NCBI GenBank assembly: GCA_900112325.1
Contig: FOLJ01000015.1
Location: forward strand, 124,001-188,000
Length of the DNA: 64,000 nt
Direction of reading: 5' to 3'
Source: Micromonospora sediminimaris
GTDB taxonomy: Bacteria; Actinomycetota; Actinomycetes; Mycobacteriales; Micromonosporaceae
Position 1 is the stretch's first letter, and each line of letters begins with the position of its first letter. Below are positions 36,016-45,601 of this stretch, one piece after another. The translations under genes and the position numbers were made by a program. The notes under the pieces are model-generated. The model did no database searches. It saw nothing but the letters and a program-made list of their open reading frames with translations, and was not told the origin of the DNA.

Positions 36016-36416
36016 AGCATCCCCAGCAACTGGGACCGCACCGCCGGGGTCAGCACCTCGCCCATCCGGTTCGCCAGGTCGGTCATCTCGTACGAGACCT
36101 GGCCCACGTCGCAGACCGGGGACGCCAGCACGAGCAGTGAGGCCCCGTCGCTGAACGACATGCAGAACATGAAGCCGCCGTCCATCTGAGTCACGTTCGA
36201 GATCACCGTTCCGGCCTGGAAGAACCGGGCGGCCCCGACCAGCAGGGCGATCAGACCACTGCCGGTGGCGGCGAGCTGATCCGCCCGATCGCGGGGCAGG
36301 CCGTGATTGTGTGCCAGGACCAGCCCGTCGGTGGAGATGGCCAGGGCATGACTGACCTCAGGAGTACGGCTCACGAAGTTCTGCAACAGCCAGCTCAGGT
36401 CGTTCGGGCTTGTCAC
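36012..36416 (-). CDS. Roadblock/LC7-domain protein (conservon CvnB-like)
   Basis: A 134-residue single-domain protein starting with GTG (TSPNDLSWLLQNFVSRTPEV). It has the roadblock/LC7 fold pattern ALAISTDGLVLAHNHGLPRD and VISNVTQMDGGFMFCMSFSD. Family knowledge: in actinobacterial conservons this protein works with a sensor kinase and a small GTPase. A GGAG ribosome site lies 8 nt before the start, 39 nt after the kinase gene. The usual third and fourth conservon genes (DUF742 and GTPase) are missing here. Confidence 0.92.
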   Translation of the reverse strand: MTSPNDLSWLLQNFVSRTPEVSHALAISTDGLVLAHNHGLPRDRADQLAATGSGLIALLVGAARFFQAGTVISNVTQMDGGFMFCMSFSDGASLLVLASPVCDVGQVSYEMTDLANRMGEVLTPAVRSQLLGML

Positions 36417-36454
36417 GACGTCACTCCAGATCGGGGAGGGGTGGACAGTCAGCG

Positions 36455-39001
36455 TCAGAAGGAATTGGGGGACCGGCGTCCGGCGACGCCCTTGGCGTAG
36501 GCCGACATGGCCGCCGCCACAGTTGCCGGATCCAGCTTCCGCTGCGGGTCCGCGCTCGGTTGCGGTGTATCGGGCACCAGATGGGGCTGCGGCACCCGGC
36601 GTGGCAACCCGACCTGGGTGGACGGCGCTGGAGTGGCGGTCGCCCATTTCTCACCGGCATCGACCGGCCAGATGACGGCCACCGAGTCGCCGTCGAGGGC
36701 GGTCTTGAACCAGCCGTTCACCGTCGGTCCGGCCGGCAGCCCCACCGCGGGTTGCGGCTGAGCTGCTGGCTGGAACAGCGGTGCGGGTACGGGAGGCGCG
36801 GCGACGGAGCTGGGTGGCGCCGGCGTGCTCGCGCGTACCGCGCCGGCACCGACCGGGACCCGCCCGGCATTCGGCACGGGGTTGCCGGAGCCGGCCACGG
36901 GGAGGCTGGCGCGGGTCCCGGAGGTCATGGCCGGACGCCCCCCGGCGGCGGAGGGTCGGCCCCGGCCCAGTTCGGACTCCACAGGTTGCGGCTGCTGGAC
37001 CGGCCGGCGTACCACGATCGATGCCGGCAGCGTGATCTCTGCGACCGTTCCGCCCGTCGGCCCAGGGCGCAGCTCGACCCGGACGGCGTGCCGTGCGGCG
37101 AGCCGGGCGACCACGGTCAGGCCCATGGCCCGCACGCCCGACACGTCGATCGACGACGGATTGGCGAGCGCCATGTTCAGTTGCTCGCACCGCTGGGTGG
37201 AGAGCCCGACGCCCTGGTCCACCACCTGCACGATCGCCCGGTCGGAGAGGGCGTGCCCGGTGACCAGCACCTCGGCCTCCGGCGGGGAGTACCCGGTCGC
37301 GTTGTCCAGCAGTTCGGCGACCAGGTGCACGATCTCGTCGACCGCCGTACCGGCGATCGCCAGTTCCTTGTCCACGGTGCCGATCCGGACCCGGGTGTAG
37401 TGCTCGATCTGGGACAGCGCGGCCTGGATCACGTGGTCGAGCGGAACCGGCTCCTGGCGTACCCGGGAGATGCCGGAACCACCGAGCACCAGCAGGCTCT
37501 GGTTGATCCGGGCCATCCGGGTCGCGAGATGGTCCAGTTGGTACAGCTGCTGGAGACGTTCGGGGTCGGCCTCGTCGCGCTCCACCTCGTCGACCTGGGC
37601 GAGCATCGCGTCCACCAGCCGCTGCTCACGTCGAGAGAGATGGACGAAGATCTCCGCGATGTTGGCCCGCATCACCGCCTGTTCGCCCGCGATCCGGACC
37701 GCTTCCCGGTGCAGTGCCCGGGTCGCGGTGGCCACTTCGGCGATCTCGTCGGAACCGGTGATCCGGAATTCCGAAACGGAACGGTCCGCCACCTCGTTGG
37801 GCTGCACGCTGCCGGGAGGGGCCGCGGTGAGCTCCCGGACGACGGCCGGTAGCCGGTCGTACGCCACCTTGGTCACCGTGTTGCGCAGCGACCGCAGCCG
37901 GCGGGTGATCCGCCGCGCCACCACACCGGTCAGTACGGCGGTGAGCGCCAGGACCAGGAAGATGCCGACGCCCTGTAGCAACGCGTTACGCAGCAGCTGC
38001 CCACGCTCGGTCGACACCCGGTCGGCCACGGCGGCATCCAGGTCGCTCTGGATCCGGAACATCTGGCTGACCCAACCGTCGGTGGCCTCGACCCAGGCGT
38101 CCGGATCGACGGCGAGCCGCCCGCCGGGCAGCGTCCGGCCCACCTGGTCCTGAAGCCGTTGTGCGGCGACGACCTGGGGATCGGTACCGATCTGCTCCCA
38201 GCTGGCCGCCCAACCCGGTTCGGCAAGGGCCAGGAAGGCGTTGGTGGCCTCGGCGTATCGGGCCTGGGCACCGACAATCTCCTGCTGTCCGGCCGGGGTC
38301 AGCTCGCCCCCGGCGAGGCTGCGCAGCACGATGACCTGAAGCTGACCGATCGCCTCGCCCGCCTCGGAGACCGCCACCGCAGCCCGGACGTCGTCGGCGA
38401 TGTTCGTCGAGGTGTCGGTGGCCACGGAAGCGCGGAAGGTCAGCAGGTCCGCGACGAGAATTCGGTAGCTGAAGGCGATCGCGGAAAGGGTGGCGCGAGG
38501 GCTCGATCGGACCTGCTCGCGTACCGAGCCGAGCGCCGCCAGACCGGCGTCGATCCGTTGCAGGGCGGAATTTCCGGTCGCCACCTCGTCCCTGCGTTGT
38601 TGGAACTCGACGATCTCGGCGTCGGTCCGGGCGACCTGGTCGTCGAAGGTGGCGCTGGCCGCCTGGCTCTGGGTGGTCACCTCGACCGCGGCGATCACCC
38701 GTTCGGCCTGTAGCGCACGGGCGAGCGCGCCGGCCTGGGTGGAAAGTGTGACGACGTCGTGCACGGTGCCCGCGTTGAGCACCTGCCGGACCGTGCCCTC
38801 AAGGGCCAGGCCGGCGAAGGCCACGACTGCGATAAGTGGTACGGCGACCAGCAGCCGGAGCAGGCGGACGATGCTGCCCCGGGCCAGCCATCCCCGGCGC
38901 GCTTCGGCATGGGTACGCACTGCGGCTGCCGCTGTAGCACGTGTCACCGGCGTACTCCGCCCCCTTGCCTCATCGACGTTGATCTCAGCAGAAACCGACA
39001 C
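36455..39001 (-). CDS. Conservon-type sensor histidine kinase with nitrate-sensing-like domain (CvnA-like)
   Basis: An 848-residue membrane protein. A basic N-terminus leads to TM1 (about 44-68). A large extracytoplasmic helical NIT-type domain (about 75-340) is followed by TM2 (LQGVGIFLVLALTAVLTGVV, about 341-360), HAMP (about 361-430), a dimerisation helix, and a HATPase domain (about 490-640; N-box HLVAELLDNATGYSPPEAEV, G-box VVDQGVGLS). A Pro/Ala-rich disordered tail (640-848) ends VAGRRSPNSF. The NIT domain family can bind nitrate/nitrite, but the ligand here is unknown. It is followed by the roadblock and binding-lipoprotein genes. Confidence 0.92.
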   Translation of the reverse strand: MSVSAEINVDEARGRSTPVTRATAAAAVRTHAEARRGWLARGSIVRLLRLLVAVPLIAVVAFAGLALEGTVRQVLNAGTVHDVVTLSTQAGALARALQAERVIAAVEVTTQSQAASATFDDQVARTDAEIVEFQQRRDEVATGNSALQRIDAGLAALGSVREQVRSSPRATLSAIAFSYRILVADLLTFRASVATDTSTNIADDVRAAVAVSEAGEAIGQLQVIVLRSLAGGELTPAGQQEIVGAQARYAEATNAFLALAEPGWAASWEQIGTDPQVVAAQRLQDQVGRTLPGGRLAVDPDAWVEATDGWVSQMFRIQSDLDAAVADRVSTERGQLLRNALLQGVGIFLVLALTAVLTGVVARRITRRLRSLRNTVTKVAYDRLPAVVRELTAAPPGSVQPNEVADRSVSEFRITGSDEIAEVATATRALHREAVRIAGEQAVMRANIAEIFVHLSRREQRLVDAMLAQVDEVERDEADPERLQQLYQLDHLATRMARINQSLLVLGGSGISRVRQEPVPLDHVIQAALSQIEHYTRVRIGTVDKELAIAGTAVDEIVHLVAELLDNATGYSPPEAEVLVTGHALSDRAIVQVVDQGVGLSTQRCEQLNMALANPSSIDVSGVRAMGLTVVARLAARHAVRVELRPGPTGGTVAEITLPASIVVRRPVQQPQPVESELGRGRPSAAGGRPAMTSGTRASLPVAGSGNPVPNAGRVPVGAGAVRASTPAPPSSVAAPPVPAPLFQPAAQPQPAVGLPAGPTVNGWFKTALDGDSVAVIWPVDAGEKWATATPAPSTQVGLPRRVPQPHLVPDTPQPSADPQRKLDPATVAAAMSAYAKGVAGRRSPNSF

Positions 39002-39229
39002 ATACGTCGGTTACATGGTGGAGGGTGGGCGTGCCTGCCCACGTCAGAGCGCCATTCCTACCACGATGTATCGGTTCACCTCTAGATCCCTACTCGCCCG
39101 CTCGTGGGTTGACTGACGTCTCGGACATGAACCCGAAGCGCGACAGCGAAACTTGTTCAACCAATCGGCGCGAACGAATGGCGGAACGGGCGAGGCCCAA
39201 CCTGGCTCGATCTTGTTATGCCTCGACCC

Positions 39230-39246
39230 ATACCCCATGGGGGTAT
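39230..39246. promoter_or_regulatory. CsoR-type copper operator palindrome
   Basis: ATACCCCATGGGGGTAT at 39230-39246 is a near-perfect inverted repeat with the TACCCC/GGGGTA arms typical of CsoR/RicR copper-sensor sites. It lies 25 nt ahead of the CopB start codon, placed to block transcription when copper is low. No csoR gene is in the window. Confidence 0.75.
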
Positions 39247-39270
39247 ATGGTGATGTCCGGAGGCGATGAC

Positions 39271-41325
39271 ATGTCCCACGGCGACACCCAGCACCACCCG
39301 AAGCAGCACGGGCACGGCGGGCACGACAAGCACGCCGGGCACGACCCTGCGGCGTTCCGCCGCAAGTTCTGGCTGAGCCTGGCACTGACCGTGCCGATCG
39401 TGGCCACCAGTCACATGGTGATGGACTGGCTCGGCTACGAACTGGACTTTCCCGGGATCAGCCTGGTGGGGCCGGTGCTCGGCACGGTGGTCTTCGGCTA
39501 CGGCGGCTGGCCCTTTCTCCAGGGCGCGGTGCGCGAGATCCGGGATCGGGCGCCGGGCATGATGCTGCTGATCGCGATGGCGATCACGGTTGCCTACGTG
39601 GCCTCGCTGGCCACCTCGTTCGGCGCCTTCGACCTGGACTTCTGGTGGGAACTCGCGGCACTGGTGACGATCATGCTGCTCGGCCACTGGCAGGAGATGA
39701 AGGCGATCGGCCAGGCCCGGGGCGCTCTGTCGGCGCTTGCCGCGCTGCTGCCCGACGACGCCGAGCGGCTCGACCCGGACGGAGCGCCGCACCGGGTGAC
39801 AGTGGCCGAACTGGGCGTCGGCGATGTGGTCCTGGTCCGTCCGGGTGCCCGGGTTCCGGCGGACGGCACCGTGGTGGACGGTCGCGCCGAGATGGACGAG
39901 TCGATGATCACGGGCGAGTCGCGCCCGGTGTCGCGCGCCACCGGCGACCGGGTGGTGGCCGGCACGGTGGCCACCGACGCGGCACTGCGGGTCCGGATCG
40001 AGGCGGTCGGGGACGACACAGCGTTGGCCGGCATCCAGCGGCTGGTGAGCGAGGCCCAGCAGTCAAGCGGCCGGGCACAGGTGCTGGCCGACCGGTTCGC
40101 CGCCTGGTTGTTCTACATCGCCACCGCGACCGCCGTGCTGACCCTCGTGGTCTGGTCGCTGCTGGGCAATGTGGACGAGGCGGTCGTGCGGACGGTGACG
40201 GTGCTGGTCATCGCCTGCCCGCACGCGCTCGGACTGGCCATCCCGCTGGTCATCGCGCTGTCCACGGCGGTGGCCGCCAAGGGCGGCATCCTGGTCAAGG
40301 ACCGACTGGCCCTGGAGCGGATGCGCACGGTGGACGCGGTGCTGTTCGACAAGACCGGCACGTTGACCCGGGGCGAGCACGTACTCACCGATGTCGCCGC
40401 CACCACCGGCACGACCGAACGGGACGTCCTCGCCATCGCGGCGGCGGTGGAGGCCGACAGCGAGCACCCCCTCGCCCGGGCGATCGCGACCGCCGCCGCC
40501 GACCGGAGCGACAAGCGGACGGCGTCCGGGTTCCACGCGATGACCGGCCGCGGGGTACGCGCCGAGGTGGACGGGGTGAGCTACGCCGTCGGCGGTCCGG
40601 CGTTGCTGCGGGAGCTCGACGTGAGCGTGCCGGAGGACCTCGACGAGCACCGGCAGGACTGGTCGCGTCGTGGCGCCGCAGTGCTCTACCTGCTGCGGCT
40701 CAGCGACGACGGCGGCGCTGTCGTCCTCGGTGCCCTCGCGTTGGCCGATCAGGTGCGACCGGAGGCCCGGCAGGCCGTCGCCGATCTGCGCAGGCAGGGC
40801 ATCCGCAAGATCATGATGATCACCGGGGACGCGCGTCCGGTCGCCGAGGCGGTCGCCGCCGACCTCGGATTCCGCGCCGGCGAGGACGAGGTCTTCGCCG
40901 AGGTGCTACCGGCGGAGAAGGACGACACGGTGACCGGGCTTCAGCAGCGTGGGCTGCGGGTCGCCATGGTGGGCGACGGGGTCAACGACGCACCTGCCCT
41001 GGCCCGCGCGAACGTCGGCATCGCGATCGGCGCCGGCACCGACGTGGCCATCGAGTCCGCCGGGGTGGTGCTCGCCTCCTCCGACCCGCGCGGGGTGAGC
41101 GGCGTGATCCGGTTGTCCCGGGCCGCGTACCGGAAAATGCTCCAGAACCTGGCCTGGGCCGCTGGCTACAACGTGGTTGCGCTGCCACTCGCCGCCGGGG
41201 TCCTGGCCTGGGCCGGCGTGGCGCTGAGCCCGGCGGTCGCCGCCGTGCTGATGTCGGCCTCCACCATCGTGGTCGCGCTCAACGCCCAACTGCTGCGCCG
41301 CGTCGAACTGCGCCCAACGGATTGA
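39271..41325 (+). CDS. copB: Copper-exporting P1B-type ATPase (CopB type)
   Basis: A 684-residue P-type ATPase. His-rich N-terminus (HGDTQHHPKQHGHGGHDKHA), no CxxC metal-binding domain. About eight helices. The membrane metal site is Cys316-Pro-His (VIACPHALGLAIP), the CPH motif of CopB/P1B-3 (Cu2+/Ag+). Phosphorylated Asp360 lies in FDKTGTLTRG, with hinge MVGDGVNDAPALARANVGIA. The ATG at 39271 has GGAGG 9 nt upstream; earlier in-frame ATGs (39247, 39253) overlap or abut the operator and have no site. Copper-dependent expression is expected. Confidence 0.93.
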   Translation: MSHGDTQHHPKQHGHGGHDKHAGHDPAAFRRKFWLSLALTVPIVATSHMVMDWLGYELDFPGISLVGPVLGTVVFGYGGWPFLQGAVREIRDRAPGMMLLIAMAITVAYVASLATSFGAFDLDFWWELAALVTIMLLGHWQEMKAIGQARGALSALAALLPDDAERLDPDGAPHRVTVAELGVGDVVLVRPGARVPADGTVVDGRAEMDESMITGESRPVSRATGDRVVAGTVATDAALRVRIEAVGDDTALAGIQRLVSEAQQSSGRAQVLADRFAAWLFYIATATAVLTLVVWSLLGNVDEAVVRTVTVLVIACPHALGLAIPLVIALSTAVAAKGGILVKDRLALERMRTVDAVLFDKTGTLTRGEHVLTDVAATTGTTERDVLAIAAAVEADSEHPLARAIATAAADRSDKRTASGFHAMTGRGVRAEVDGVSYAVGGPALLRELDVSVPEDLDEHRQDWSRRGAAVLYLLRLSDDGGAVVLGALALADQVRPEARQAVADLRRQGIRKIMMITGDARPVAEAVAADLGFRAGEDEVFAEVLPAEKDDTVTGLQQRGLRVAMVGDGVNDAPALARANVGIAIGAGTDVAIESAGVVLASSDPRGVSGVIRLSRAAYRKMLQNLAWAAGYNVVALPLAAGVLAWAGVALSPAVAAVLMSASTIVVALNAQLLRRVELRPTD

Positions 41326-41410
41326 GCACCCGTCAGGGCAGCTTTGTAGCCCGTAGGCTTCGACACCGAGATCGCAGTCCTGCTCCGCAACGACCGTCCT
41401 TTCGCCGCCG

Positions 41411-41794
41411 TCAGAAGAACGGGGGGACGGTACGGTCCGTGAAGAGCAGGAAACCGGCGAACGGCAGCAACTGGACGACGATCGTGGCCAGGGCGCCGAC
41501 GAGCCGGGTCTCCCGCCGTGCGGGAAACCCGGCCCGCCGGGCCTGCCGCCTGTTGAACAGCACGGAGCAGCCGACGAGGACGGTGGCGGCGAGAGCGATC
41601 AGGATCGCGACCCCGATCGCGCCGTCCCGTCCGTACAACGGGACGACGTCGTTCCAGATCCTTGCGCGGAGATAGAAGACGAGGCCGCCCACCGCCCCCA
41701 GCGGAAAGATCCAGAAGTACCCGATGAGGGCGTTACCGGCCAGCCAGGTGAGGGCCACCCTGAGTCGGCTGGGGTGGCCCGCCACGGTCGTCAC
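41411..41794 (-). CDS. Hypothetical small membrane protein
   Basis: A 127-residue protein with three hydrophobic helices (about 24-42, 60-78, 98-118; e.g. IGVAILIALAATVLVGCSVL) and a basic loop (NRRQARRAGFPARRETR). No motif recognised. It follows the DUF1906 protein gene by 13 nt on the same strand, so the two may be one operon. It might anchor or help export that protein, but nothing in the sequence proves this. Confidence 0.7.
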   Translation of the reverse strand: MTTVAGHPSRLRVALTWLAGNALIGYFWIFPLGAVGGLVFYLRARIWNDVVPLYGRDGAIGVAILIALAATVLVGCSVLFNRRQARRAGFPARRETRLVGALATIVVQLLPFAGFLLFTDRTVPPFF

Positions 41795-41807
41795 CTCGTC
41801 GCTCCCC

Positions 41808-44279
41808 TCAGTTACGGATCAATGCGTTCGTCGCCTCGAAGCAACGGTAGACACCCATGGTCTCCCGGCCGTACACCACCGAGTTGCTGCCGTCGCCCTG
41901 GTACGACGCCAGCATCTGTTCGATTTCCTGATCGGTGTAGGTCAGCCGTTGTCCGCTGATGCCGGCCCGACGGTGACCCCCCTCGAACAGGATCAGCGGC
42001 ACCGTGCTGATGTTGTAGTTGTCGTTCTCGTTGAGCGATCGCCAGGTATCCCACATGACATGCCAGTCGCTCGCGTCCTGTGCGGCCCCCGGCACCAGAC
42101 CTCGCCCCTTGGCCCAGTTACGAGCCCGGATCGCGCTGGCAGCGAAGATCTGCGACACGCCGGTGCTGGAGTCGGGCCGCTCCGGCATCGGGGTGGGCGG
42201 CGTGCCCAGGTGGCCGCTGTTCTCCCAGGCTTCCAACTGCTGCCGGTAGACGTACCAGAGGCGGACCGCAGCGTCGGCGACCGACTCCTCCAGAGTCTGC
42301 TTCCAGTACTCCCAGAAGGGGTTCGTCTGCAACAGCGCCTTGCGGACGTTGTAGCCCCGCGACAGGTTGGTGATCAACTCGTCGTGTGCGAGCACCTTGT
42401 CGAGCGCCTCCTCGATGCTGTGGATCAAGCCCACCTTCGGCGTGTCCAGCGGATTGAGATAGTTGCGCAGGGCCGTCAGCAGAGCCGATCGGTAGGACAT
42501 GTCGAAACGGACATCAGGCTTCGCGGAGGTGTCCCGTACGCGGCTCTGGCCGGGATCCCGACCCGAGTAGATGTTGTTGTCGATCTCGATCTGACCGGCT
42601 CCGGAGCCGACGGTGATCGTGGTGATCTGGTCGAAGGCCCAGTCGTACGGCAGCGGGAAGCCGAGGTTGCCGCTGAAACCGGTGGAGAGGTCGGCGACGA
42701 AACTCGACGTGGTCAGGCCCAGGGCGGCCAACCGGCTGCACACGTTACGCGCGCCGTAGACGCCGATCCGGTACGGGTGGCCGAGTAGCTCCATCGTGTT
42801 CTGGATCGCCCGGAAATGTGGGATGACGTAATCGGTGATGTCCGTGTTCAAGGCATCGAAGTCAACCGCGTGGTAGATGATGGTGCCGCGTTCGAATCCG
42901 TACCCACTCGCCGCCTGAACGCACAGGCTTGCGTCCAGGTGCCCCTGCTGAGGGCTGAAGTAGGACGCCTCGCCGCCCCAGGTCTGGTAGATCGGAAAGC
43001 AGCGCAGCCCGGCGTTGAACATGGTCTGCAACTCGCCCGGCTTGATGTTCTTGTCCAGACTCGTGTTCGGCACGTTTGTCAGGTACCTACCGATGACCCG
43101 ATAGCCCAGGTCGTAGAGGGTCTGGGCGCGGGCGGCGGTGATCGTGGTGACACAGTCCACCGCATTGCCACGACGATCGGTGTCCCCGGTGCTTACCAGC
43201 AGCGAGCACCAGGTCTGGAAGTCGCCCTTGCCGGTCACCGGCAGCGCCACGAACTGCTGGAACAGCCGCGCCTGATCGCTGACGGACTGGCTGAAGACAC
43301 CGTCGAAACTCACCGGGTACCGGTTGAAGATCATGCCCGCCTGGAATAGGCGGATGAAGTTTGACGACCCGGAATCGTGCTGACCGACAGAGATCGCGCC
43401 ACGAGCCCTGAGGGCCGACCGCGTACCCGGCCCGAAGTTGCCGTTGGCTCCGGCCACGTTCAACTCGATCTGCAACGCCCAGATCAGTGCCTTCGCCACG
43501 TCGCGCGATGGGTGCCCGTCCGCCGGCACGATGTAGAACCAGGACTGGTCGATGAAGCTACGGTTCATCCACTGTTGCACCGATCGCACGGCAGGCGAAC
43601 CGTTCTCGACCACCACGTACGCGTCCATGGTCAGCAGCGCCTTGAACTCTTTCGGGCTCAGGTGGTAGTTGACATCGGTGAACCCCATGTTGCGCCGCAA
43701 CTGGTGAATCGACTCGGTGGTCACCTCACCCCATGTCCCGCTGATGTCCTCGCCGTAGTAGCCCTTGCAGTACAGGCCGCACTGCATGATCTTGATGATG
43801 TTCGTTGGTGATCCGTTCGTCGTCGCGCCGACCCGACTCAACGTCGTGGGTCCGAACGAGTCGGACGTCGCGGTGATACCCAGTTCGAGTTGCAGGGCGC
43901 GGGTCAGTGCGAACATGGTCGGCCATCCTGTACGCCCGTCCTCCGGCGCGGGCACGTAGCCGGCCCGGTTGCCGTAGGTCGCATTGACCCACTGCTGCGC
44001 TCGGAGAACCCATTCGTCGACGGAGGCCGCAAGCAGGCCGGTGGAGCGGATGTTGGCCTCGAGCAGCCGCATGTCGCCCTGCATCCTGGCCAGCGGCGGG
44101 GCCGGTTTGGGGGTGACAGCGGCGGAATCGGCCAACGGCTTGCCCGGTGGCACCTTCCGCGGCCCTGCGGGATCGGCGGGGGCCGCCGAGGCAGGGCTCG
44201 CCACGGTCGCGCCTGCACCGGCGGCGGCAGCACCGACTCCGAGAATTTGCAGCAGCTTCCTGCGGTCGATGTTCGTCAT
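41808..44279 (-). CDS. Tat-exported DUF1906 glycoside-hydrolase-like protein with peptidoglycan-binding-like domains
   Basis: An 823-residue protein. Tat signal (DRRKLLQILGVGAAAAGAGA; twin Arg at residues 6-7). A linker is followed by two or three peptidoglycan-binding-like helical modules (about 85-360; AQQWVNATYGNRAGYVPAPE, then VQQWMNRSF). DUF1906/Rv2525c-like TIM-barrel domain (about 375-610): TLYDLGYRVIGRYLTN, HAVDFDALNTDITDYVIPHF and a late YDWAFDQI. A C-terminal helical region of about 200 residues follows. The fold suggests binding or cutting of cell-wall glycan; activity is unproven. Codon use is less extreme than in neighbours. Confidence 0.85.
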   Translation of the reverse strand: MTNIDRRKLLQILGVGAAAAGAGATVASPASAAPADPAGPRKVPPGKPLADSAAVTPKPAPPLARMQGDMRLLEANIRSTGLLAASVDEWVLRAQQWVNATYGNRAGYVPAPEDGRTGWPTMFALTRALQLELGITATSDSFGPTTLSRVGATTNGSPTNIIKIMQCGLYCKGYYGEDISGTWGEVTTESIHQLRRNMGFTDVNYHLSPKEFKALLTMDAYVVVENGSPAVRSVQQWMNRSFIDQSWFYIVPADGHPSRDVAKALIWALQIELNVAGANGNFGPGTRSALRARGAISVGQHDSGSSNFIRLFQAGMIFNRYPVSFDGVFSQSVSDQARLFQQFVALPVTGKGDFQTWCSLLVSTGDTDRRGNAVDCVTTITAARAQTLYDLGYRVIGRYLTNVPNTSLDKNIKPGELQTMFNAGLRCFPIYQTWGGEASYFSPQQGHLDASLCVQAASGYGFERGTIIYHAVDFDALNTDITDYVIPHFRAIQNTMELLGHPYRIGVYGARNVCSRLAALGLTTSSFVADLSTGFSGNLGFPLPYDWAFDQITTITVGSGAGQIEIDNNIYSGRDPGQSRVRDTSAKPDVRFDMSYRSALLTALRNYLNPLDTPKVGLIHSIEEALDKVLAHDELITNLSRGYNVRKALLQTNPFWEYWKQTLEESVADAAVRLWYVYRQQLEAWENSGHLGTPPTPMPERPDSSTGVSQIFAASAIRARNWAKGRGLVPGAAQDASDWHVMWDTWRSLNENDNYNISTVPLILFEGGHRRAGISGQRLTYTDQEIEQMLASYQGDGSNSVVYGRETMGVYRCFEATNALIRN

Positions 44280-44368
44280 GACACCCCGTTTCTTAGAAGG
44301 GTTTCTCTACTGTGGATCACGCAGACGATTGACGTTCATGGGTGACGCGAGGACGTGGGTCGACTAAT

Positions 44369-45601
44369 TCATTTCTGAAGTGCGGTGACCGGGGACAGGC
44401 GAGCCGCTCGGGCGGCCGGTAGTAGTCCGGCGAGCAGGCCGGACATGGCACTGATCGCGCAGGCGATCAGAGCAACTCGGATCTCGATGACAGGAGTCCA
44501 TCCATTGGCGACGGACGCCACCGAGGTGGTCAGGACGCCGAGCAACGCGCCGGTGACGCCGCCGAGAAAACCAAGGGCGGCGGTCTCGAGAACCAACTGG
44601 AGGAAGATGTGACTGCTGCGGGCTCCCACAGCTCGCCGCAGGCCGATCTCGCCGGTGCGGCCGGCGATTCCGGCGGTGGTGGCGTTGCCGATCGAGATGG
44701 TGCCGATCAATAGTGCGATTACGCTGATCATGAGCGTGGATCGTGTGGTGTTGTCTTCGATTTCCCGCCGGAGGGTGGCAGGGTCGGGCGGTGCGATGGC
44801 GCGAAGCTCCGTCGGTGCTTCGGGGCGCAGCGCCAGGGGTGCCTGTCGCCCGATGAGCTGGGCCGCCCCGGGGAAGGTCTCGATCAGTACGTCCTGCTTG
44901 GTGCCCCGGCCGCCGACGGGCGATCCGAGCCGATGGGCTACCGAATACGGGATGATGGCCGCCGCCAGTGCTTCCGGTCTCCGCGTCACGTCATGGTAGA
45001 TGCCTATCACTGTGAATGGTCTGCCGGCGATGAACACAGCCACCCCAACGCGGTGCACTCCGAGTTGTCTGGCAACGACTTCGGAAAGCATCACGACAGG
45101 CGCTTGCGCATCTTCCTGGAAACTGTCGAAGTACCGCCCAGTCGTCAACGCCGGAGCGATGACCCGGAGTGCGGAGGGGTCTGTTCCCAGGACGGGAGCG
45201 CCGACGACCCCGTGCCTGGGATCCGACGTTCGGTGCAGGGGTTGTTCTGGCAGGGTGACGCGCCGCCCGGCAGCGACGACACCGTTGAGCCGGGTCAGCC
45301 GCTGCAGGGCCGGCTCCGCGAGCCACGGCTCTCGATCATCGGACACCTCCGGCTGGACGACGACCTCGGTCGCCCGCCGGACGTCGAAGGAGGAGGTGAC
45401 CTGCTGGTTGAGGGTCGAGCCGAGGCCGAGGCTCGCGACAAAGGCCGCCGCACCGACGATCGTGCCGACGACGGTGGCGAGGGACCGGCCAGGGTGGCTG
45501 AGCACCGCCAGCGCGGCTTCACCGGCCAGATCGCCGAGGCGCAGTCGGGACGGGCGGATGCTCAGGTCGGTCGCCCTGCTACGGCGCCTGGAAAGCCTCA
45601 T
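44369..45601 (-). CDS. MacB/FtsX-type ABC transporter permease
   Basis: A 410-residue protein. One helix near the N-terminus (about 40-62), an extracytoplasmic MacB-type domain (about 70-280; VGVAVFIAGRPFTVIGIYHD) and three C-terminal helices (about 290-395) with the FtsX motif GIAGRTGEIGLRRAVGARSS. It ends LPAARAARLSPVTALQK, the usual MacB tail. The ATG overlaps the ATPase stop (ATGA, 45598-45601). It is the last gene of a five-gene secretion cassette. Confidence 0.92.
   Translation of the reverse strand: MRLSRRRSRATDLSIRPSRLRLGDLAGEAALAVLSHPGRSLATVVGTIVGAAAFVASLGLGSTLNQQVTSSFDVRRATEVVVQPEVSDDREPWLAEPALQRLTRLNGVVAAGRRVTLPEQPLHRTSDPRHGVVGAPVLGTDPSALRVIAPALTTGRYFDSFQEDAQAPVVMLSEVVARQLGVHRVGVAVFIAGRPFTVIGIYHDVTRRPEALAAAIIPYSVAHRLGSPVGGRGTKQDVLIETFPGAAQLIGRQAPLALRPEAPTELRAIAPPDPATLRREIEDNTTRSTLMISVIALLIGTISIGNATTAGIAGRTGEIGLRRAVGARSSHIFLQLVLETAALGFLGGVTGALLGVLTTSVASVANGWTPVIEIRVALIACAISAMSGLLAGLLPAARAARLSPVTALQK

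Noticed and set aside
36410..37852. A 480-codon plus-strand frame opposite the sensor kinase
   Set aside because: Antisense of the kinase and roadblock genes; product is low complexity.
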